In this document: positions 57,466 through 64,000 of the stretch, in pieces | Numbering within the stretch: position 1 is the first letter of the stretch | Layout of the letters: every line of letters begins with the position of its first letter | Assembly (NCBI GenBank): GCA_910574455.1 | Contig: CAJSYZ010000002.1 | Location: 1,761,671 to 1,825,670, forward strand | DNA length: 64,000 nt | Reading direction: 5' to 3' | Origin: Trichaptum fuscoviolaceum | Lineage: Eukaryota > Basidiomycota > Agaricomycetes > Hymenochaetales > Trichaptaceae | Notes under the pieces: model-generated | Databases searched by the model: none | Told to the model about the DNA's origin: nothing | The model's input: the letters and a program-made list of their open reading frames with translations, nothing else | Position numbers and translations under genes: made by a program

Positions 57466-60400
57466 ATGGATATGGAAGGCCTACCGCTGGATGGTACAGA
57501 TGCTTTAACAAACCAACATTATACTGAGGACCTCTCATATGAGGTACGCATGCATTTGTCTTGCCTAAAATCCCCTCTAAAACTGACCTTATGTTCAGCA
57601 CTGTCTTCGGCACATAACGTCCATTCAAGTTCGCAACCTTTCCCCCTTCCCTGCACGAGATACTTTAGCCACTGCCTTGTCACAAAGGTCCATAGCTTCG
57701 TCAGCCGAATATGGCCTGGCATCCGATGACACCGACATGTTACTTGCGCGAAAGCGAAGTCGAAGGATATCCTCTGGTTCTATCAGTACTTTAAGGAGCC
57801 TGCATTCCGACCATAGCCACGAGACTCCTAGTGGTGCGGACTTGACGCCAACGCCTTCAAGACTACGTGCTCGTGCTAGCTCTAAATCTAGTGTTCATGG
57901 TTCAGCAGTAGCAATGTCTGGGTCGGTAAAGAAGGTGCACTCCGGTCCTGCAGGTACTACACCCTCTGCACGGCGTTTACGGCCTCGCACTACTTCTCAG
58001 AATTCTATTTTAGATCTCACAACGACTACCTTGTCTTCACTAAGTGCAGAATCATCTACATCAACTTCCGGTGCATCGTGGTTGTCAGATAGTCTCATGC
58101 CGCAGAAGGAATTGGAGAAGGTCATTTGGTCGCGGCTAGTGGAGACATTCCTAACAATTGAGACGCCTTGCGAGAAGCCTCAAGCTACTCAGCTACCTGC
58201 TTCACCCACTACTGCAAGTCCCATCAGTCATAAGAAAGCTGCTCCATCTACAGGCTCATTATCCCGACGTGCCGCGCTAAACAGCTCTAATTCAAGGGAC
58301 ATGGGAAGAGGCAATACCTCGTCCCCTTCTCCCGGAGTGCGGCAAAAACGTCAGTCAGCGTCAGTATCCTCTGTGACCTCCATACAATCATCAGCGGCTC
58401 GCTCCCGAACGTCATCCCCTTCTCACTCTACCAGTAATTCAACATCTATGACTTCGCCACCTCGTTCGGCTTCGCCCCGCAATCTGACTTTTCCTCATTC
58501 TCCGCCACCTACTCCACCACCATCGTTAAGCGATCCCTCGCCACCTGTATTCATCTCGCCCGTCCATCGACCATCTACGAACCCGAAATTCGTCATCGAT
58601 CCACAAGATCTCTCTTACCCACCTTGGGCAGACTTGACTGTCGATAGGACAATAGTGCACCTATGGGGTCACGTTGGAACGGAGTGGGGTGCAACAGACT
58701 GCAAAGGAAAGGGGAAAGAGAAGGACTCGCCTGGCAGCCTGGAGACAAACACCGGCGAATGGAAAGTTCTTGCAACCTGGGAGTTCTCTTTTTCAGAATT
58801 AGTTCCTCTGCCTGACAATGTGAGTGTCTTTCTACCCTTCATGAGAGTCAAGTTTAATTCAAACCTACGGTCCCACTTTATTAGAATGTATGGAAACTAC
58901 CCGCTAACACACTGGTTCTAACCTTGGCTCCAGAAAATCGAGCATATTTCTTACCCTCTAGCCTTGTCGGCGTGTCCCCCGTTGCTAGCCGATCGCATTC
59001 ACCGGACTACAATTCTGACACCGAAATCGGTGTTGCTAGACCTCGTAAACAGGGTTCAAGCGAACGTGGCCGTCAACGGAGGTCGAAGAGAGAAGTGAAA
59101 AGTGCTGGATTGAATGACTTGGTCAAGTACGTTCACACAAGTGGTCTTGCAGACGCGGCATTAAATTTTGATCTCATAGGCTTGTGTCGCTTCAATCTTC
59201 TTTAGCTGATGCGCAGAACCTCTTGGACCAGGTTGTCCGTAATTGCGACGATCTTATCGCTGAGGATAAGAGCACGTTACTGGTACGCATACATCTCACA
59301 CATTCGTCAAGCTTCTGACAACCTCATCGACACAGCGACGGGAGGCATCTCAATGCGAATACCGTCTTCAGACCTTACAAAAGCAGCATGATATCTTGGA
59401 CGACGATATATCCACTGGTATGTTTGCCATACGCCGCCGGAGGATTGCGCAAGGCTAATCGTTGATATGTTTTCTTAGTCAGAGACAGCATAGAAGCTCG
59501 TAGAGAAGAACTCAGACAGCGCCGGCTACGACTGGCGAAAGCGAAAGCACTGCACGAAACTGACCTCCTTACGGAAGTCGACGCTGGCGTCAAATGCGCT
59601 GAGGAGAGGTGAGCGCGCTTACTTTACTGGGTTGATCTTTCTTATTGAGGGGTACAAAAGGAAATGTGTGGCTTCTCTAAGAAGCCAGATCGAACCCATA
59701 CGGATGTCACTGCTCTCAAATCTTGCATATATGTTTCCTATTGAACTACTTTCACCTCCGGACCTGCTGTTTACTATCCTTGACGTCCCCCTTCCTATAC
59801 CAGTGGGCGAGACAGATCCAGCGCCTCCCCTCTTGCTGCAATCATTCCCAGAAGTCAGTGAGGATAGCGTAGCGACTGCCCTCGGCTACGCAGCGCTCGT
59901 CGTGCATCTCATGGCGACATACCTCTGTCGCACCCTTGTCTACCCCATCACATACATCGGGAGCAGGAGTTTGATCAAGGACCCTATCTCCGCAATGATG
60001 GGTCCACGCATGTACGTATCCTTCGCTTTACTTGCAGTAGTTTGTAGAAAACTTGCTTCGGCGGCGTTGCTGAACCGAGCATTCTTAGGTTTCCCCTTTA
60101 TTCGAAGGGCGTAGACACCTATCGCTTCGAGTACGCGGTATTCTTATTAAACAAAGACATTGAGCTGGTAAGACAAAGTGTTTCAACCTAACGAAGTTCC
60201 AGAACGAATTCTCACTACAAATTCGTTTGCCGTTAACCTCCATAGCTTATGGCTGAGCGTGACTTACGAGCGGAGGACTTCCGGAACACTTTGCCAAACC
60301 TGAAAAATCTTTTGCTGACCCTTACGAGCGGCGAAAGCTTTTTACCAAGGTAAGCTAAATTCACACTTTATTATCTTTATTCCGTCACAGGAATCACACG

Positions 60401-61031
60401 AAGCGAATAACCTTTGCTTACGCAATTTTGTGGAAGATCTCGACCACTACCTTCCCCCTCTATATCCTCCGGATTGCGCTCACCGGAGCCTGCATCCTCG
60501 CCCAGCACGACGCCAAAGCTTACGTCTAAACAACTGCCTGCTGTGTCGCTAAACGGCGCGAGCGAAGATGGTGATCGCGCGTTGGATGAACCCCCTAGCG
60601 CGTCTTCGTCTGCAGCTGGATCATCTACATCGCGGCGGCCCAGATCATACCTCTTCAATGTGCCTCTTACGTCGATGTTCCGTGTCAGGTATCCGTCAAG
60701 CAGCGGAAAGCCTTCTGTGAAATCTGTGGAGGAGACACCTGAAACTTCTGAAGATACGGAAGGTGCTGACGCGGAAGTAGGATTGGGTATAGGCCCCGCC
60801 GTGAGCGTGGACATGGCAGAAGCTTCCGACACTCAGGCGGACGAGGATGAAGAGGATCGACGAACGATTCGTGGAAGCACGACGCCAGTGAATGAAGTCG
60901 GGCCGAACGACAAGCTCGGCAATGGATATTGCAGGCTGGGAAGCGAGAGTGAGAAAAACGAGAAGACGTCGGGAGAGGGGAACATTGGGCAGCCGAATGC
61001 GCGGACTGCAGAGGCGGCATTATCCACGTAA
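57466..61031 (+). CDS. VPS38: UVRAG/Vps38-type subunit of the Vps34 PI3-kinase complex
   Basis: Ten exons join in phase: 57466-57543, 57599-58819, 58885-59126, 59180-59282, 59336-59417, 59479-59608, 59661-60011, 60089-60167, 60246-60349 and 60437-61031. The N-terminus (RHITSIQVRNLSPFPARDTL) and EWKVLATWEFSFSELVPLPD with VWKLPANTLVLTLAPENRAY fit a C2-like domain split by a Ser-rich insert. A coiled coil follows (LADAQNLLDQVVRNCDDLIA to LRQRRLRLAKAKALHE). The C-terminal BARA-like part has ALGYAALVVHLMATYL, YIGSRSLIKDP and YRFEYAVFLLNKDIELL, the UVRAG/Atg14 signature. The last exon is a Ser/Glu-rich tail. The protein would act on endosomes in PI3-kinase complex II (vacuolar sorting, autophagosome maturation). 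A C-terminal tail this long is common in fungi. The gene looks intact. Confidence 0.85.
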
Positions 61032-62003
61032 ACTAAAGTAGAGTAGAGAGAGAAAAAGAGAGAAAACCTCCTGGATCAGGGCCAAAACTACATCCCTTTG
61101 GCTTTCTTCTGAGCAAAAAGATCGGCAAATATCTGTCAGCTTATGAGACAACGAAAGTGTACCTTGCTAAAGAAAGTTGTACCGAACGGGTGAAAGAGCT
61201 GTGAGGTTCCGGCACAAATACAATGTTAGTCTAATCGTTGTCATCATGCATATAGGACTTGGATACGCGCCACTGCGCAGGATATTTGTACCCCATCCTC
61301 CAACCTAGTTCCTCTATTTCGTGCAAGGGCGTAAATCCTATTCAAAATAGAGCTTCGAGAAAGCTCCCGCGAAGGATAATCATGAGATCGCCATGCTGTG
61401 GGGGAAGTTCACAGAGCGGCAGAAAGCTCAGAATTTCTGATATGAAAAACGCAAAATTCTATTCAGCAGAAGAGGATGGCAACAGCGACGGCGACCTGAA
61501 TGTATTCGACTGAAAAAAAGAAAAGAATGGGCTAGCGCTAAAGAGGCTGAGAGGGGTGTGACTGATGTGAAAGGCCCAGTGCTAAGCGAAGACCTGAACT
61601 GAACAGAACCGGCTTCGGCCGCCTTATATTAAATAATTATTTCATCCAGCTCTACTCCCTCACCTCCCCCTCTCCCATTTCAAAAATTGGAGAAAACTGG
61701 TATGCTCATCGTCAACAACGTCGAGCTCGCCGTCTGACCTTCTCTTTCCTCGTTCAGCTCGCATTTGTACCACCACCATCATAGACAGGCAGAAAATTTT
61801 CTCCTTTGCTGGTGAGCCATCTCCCGTTACCACCTTCGGCTTTTCCGTTTCTCACTAGACTCGCTTTCTCCTCAACGCTTGCGTGGTCGCGCCCACCACG
61901 TACAGGACTACCTTTGTGAAACTAGGTTATCGTTTTTATATTCAAGCATCTGCCCATCTTTTTGTCCTTCTCTTCCGGGAAAAAACTTCGCTTCATCTAC
62001 ACT
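61032..62003. other. Intergenic region and 5' leader of the PUF gene
   Basis: The region between the two tandem genes. A pyrimidine-rich stretch near 61650-61675 (CTCTACTCCCTCACCTCCCC) followed by further CT-rich DNA up to the ATG is typical of basidiomycete promoters and leaders. TATATTAAATAATTATTTCA at 61625 is an AT-rich promoter-like stretch. No convincing gene. Confidence 0.5.
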
Positions 62004-64000
62004 ATGAGCTCTGCGTTGGAACAGTCTGCTTCACCTACCGACACTCGCCCCTCTGACGAGAGGAAGCAGAGTCCTCCTGCTTTCCTTGATCTTGCCGACT
62101 CGGTATGTCTTGCACTCGCTTCTTCAGTGACTGTGGCGGATTCTTACGGCCAAACTTTTTTTTGTGCAGGCGGCAAGGTTGGGGTCTAATATGCCCGACA
62201 TCTCAGCTGTGAGTTCCGTCTGTTTGGCTAATGCGCGAACTATTGCTGACTGCTCTGTAAATTTGTCTTCCACAGCGGGTCGAACTAAAACGCATGGAGC
62301 ACGAACGTCAGCGTGTTCTGCAGCGAAAATTGTTTGAGGAGCAGATGCGTGCCCTTGAGCAGCAACAGCAGCAGGAGTTGCTCAGTCTCCCGATCGATGG
62401 AAGCGCTAACAACGCCATGCAACACCTAGCGGTCTCCGCCCCGACGACTCCGCCACGGGTCAACTCGGCGTTGGCCGGCGACGCTCACCACCAGCACGCT
62501 CGCTTCGTAGATCCGAAGGCTCTGTCGACTGCGGTCGGTAAGGCGGACAAGCGCAAGTCCGTCACATACCACCCGATGACTAGCAATGCGGAGTTTGAGA
62601 TGGCGCAGGGAGAGGCTATTTCGCATGGTGGCCAAGGTGGTTTCAGTCGCCCTATTGGTGCAAAATCGATGCCTGCGAGCAGACGTACTTCGACCAGCGA
62701 ACATGACGAGGAACTCGCGAAGCACCTTCAAGGATTGTCTATGGGCGAAAGACAGGCGTCACCCATGTCGTCTACGGCCCCTCAGCCGATTGGGAGGGCA
62801 AAAGGAGCAGGTTACGGGAATGCGGAGGGTGCGCATTACATTGGCAATGGCACGGGTTACAACGCGGGAACTCTTTTGGATGAGCAGCTTGACAAAGAGA
62901 TGCACAGTGAGCGAATATTGGATTGTCCAAGTGTAATGGTGTACTGATTTGCGTAAGATGCCATGTTGCACATGCCAATCTCTGACGATGACAAGTTTGG
63001 GATTGCTACGAAGGGGGACTATAACAAGGTATGAAATTTCATTCCATATTGCTCAAATGAAAATTTCATATATCAACTTCGATTATGTAGCTGTCTACTT
63101 CATCTGCTGCCTTGGATCTGGCACCTCTTTCGCAGACTCCTCCCCGCACTTCTTTCATGAACCGTGCCCACGAGTCTCGTGAGAAGTCTTCGGAATGGCC
63201 TCAGTTCACGAGTGCTTCAAGGGGAGCGGATGGTGTTACTTCGCGAAATGATCGGCGTACCGTCACGACCCCCCAGATCGGCGCCTTGCATTCAGCAGGC
63301 CTTGGCGATCTCCAGAGCAAGCTCAATGGAACCATGTCAGCGTCCGGGACGCCGCTTCTTCAGTCTCATACTCCTGGTGTATCACGCCGCTCTTCTCCGC
63401 TAGGCGGAGGCGCTGGGAACCTCCGTCCCGATCTCCTCGTGAAGACGCCGGGTACGCCCCAATCGAGTTCGGACGTGCAGTCGTTGAGCAGCCGCCTTGC
63501 CGCGCAGGGCCTTGGCTCCGATAATGATCTGAGCGCATCGCTGTCGCGCATCTCGCCGTCACAGTATGACAGCCCGATCACGTTCGGTAGCTCTAATAGT
63601 CTCGATGAGCAGCTGCAGGCTCAGTATGACGCTGATTCCCTTTTCCTCAACGAACGGGGCTTGGATAATGGGCGATTCAACGGTTACAGCTTCGATGGCA
63701 ATTCGCGCGTGAATGGCGGTAGCATTGGTGGAGGCTCGACTGCTCTCTATCATCATAGCGGTTCTCGTTTCGGCCTTGGTATGGGCGGGCGATTGAACGG
63801 TCCGGATGCAAAGATGAATGGTCTTCATGGACCCAAGCACAAGCGTGGGGATATTGATCGTAAGAACAGCTATCTCATACTAAATAGCGCCACATATTGA
63901 CTTCAATGGTACAGTTAACCGTTTTGCTGGCACTCGTCTTGAGGAGCTGCAGGGCGAGATTGCAAATCTTTGCAAAGACCAACATGGATGCCGCTTCCTG
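62004..64000 (+). CDS. PUF-family (Pumilio, Puf4-like) RNA-binding protein, 3' end off the window
   Basis: ATG 62004 starts MSSALEQSASPTDTRPSDER. Exons: 62004-62102, 62170-62208, 62276-62906, 62958-63028, 63092-63859 and 63915 to the edge, all in phase. The first 500 residues are low complexity: a Gln/Glu-rich helix (RQRVLQRKLFEEQMRALEQQ), Ser/Gly/Asn-rich stretches and a KHKRGDID basic patch. The window ends in the first PUF repeat, FAGTRLEELQGEIANLCKDQ then HGCRFL, whose SLCKDQHGCRFL-like core is closest, from memory, to yeast Puf4. PUF proteins bind UGUA-type sites in mRNA 3' ends and repress or destabilise them, in the cytoplasm. The long N-terminus is usual in fungal members. The rest of the repeats lies to the right. 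Confidence 0.85.

Noticed and set aside
58820..58935. Broken frame in the Vps38-type gene
   Set aside because: Using the acceptor TTAG at 58884 adds VWKLPANTLVLTLAPENRAY in phase and removes the apparent break.
61259..61513. 84-codon plus-strand frame between the last two genes
   Set aside because: No splice partner, no motif and uneven composition; treated as chance.

Overview
This window comes from a basidiomycete, most likely an Agaricomycete (mushroom-forming fungus). The genes are split by many 47-90 bp introns with GTRNGT-type donors. The transposase families (KDZ and Plavaka), the DUF6532 protein and the large trypsin-like protease family are all typical of that group. I see no rRNA, tRNA or CRISPR.

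Layout. Positions 1-2460 hold a minus-strand DUF6532 gene that runs off the left edge. Positions 2588-37224 are one Ty3/gypsy LTR retrotransposon (outer gypsy, about 818-bp LTRs, target duplication GGATG), interrupted twice. A KDZ-class DNA transposon (4893-26487, 8-bp duplication AGCGGTGC) sits in its protease region. A second gypsy element (29462-35785, duplication CGCAC) sits just after its integrase core. The KDZ element is itself interrupted near its right end by a non-autonomous LTR element on the minus strand (22260-26417, duplication GATTC). Removing each insertion with one duplication copy restores the outer pol frame, so the order of insertion can be read from the sequence.

The KDZ element is about 17.4 kb without its guest. 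It carries an HMG-box-like gene with an acidic, basic-tailed C-terminus, an unknown coiled-coil gene, a 66-bp satellite coding 22-residue Cys-containing repeats, an unknown long gene of over 700 codons, and the CxC2/KDZ transposase. Subterminal arrays of TGATTCAATCA-like motifs lie at both ends.

The two gypsy elements share an inferred replication strategy. Each has an 11-nt sequence just inside the 5' LTR that is exactly complementary to an 11-mer within the LTR, with a compensatory base change between the two elements. This indicates Tf1/sushi-type self-priming. Each also has a stem-loop starting on the last base of the gag stop codon, with different stem sequences but a shared loop octamer; pol follows in the -1 frame.

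Positions 37225-50637 hold a second DNA-transposon locus of the Plavaka type. It has a coiled-coil companion gene, an apparently intact C2H2/Plavaka transposase, another companion gene interrupted by a solo LTR (43212-44053, duplication CACTG), and a trypsin-like serine protease gene with a frame break before its GDSG motif. The flank left of the outer gypsy carries similar short motifs, so that element may have landed inside this one.

From 50.6 kb the window returns to ordinary sequence: a BCS1-like AAA ATPase pseudogene, a broken DEDDy 3'-5' exonuclease gene, a minus-strand conserved gene of unknown role, a well preserved UVRAG/Vps38-type autophagy and endosome gene (10 exons), and the 5' part of a PUF-family RNA-binding protein gene that runs off the right edge.
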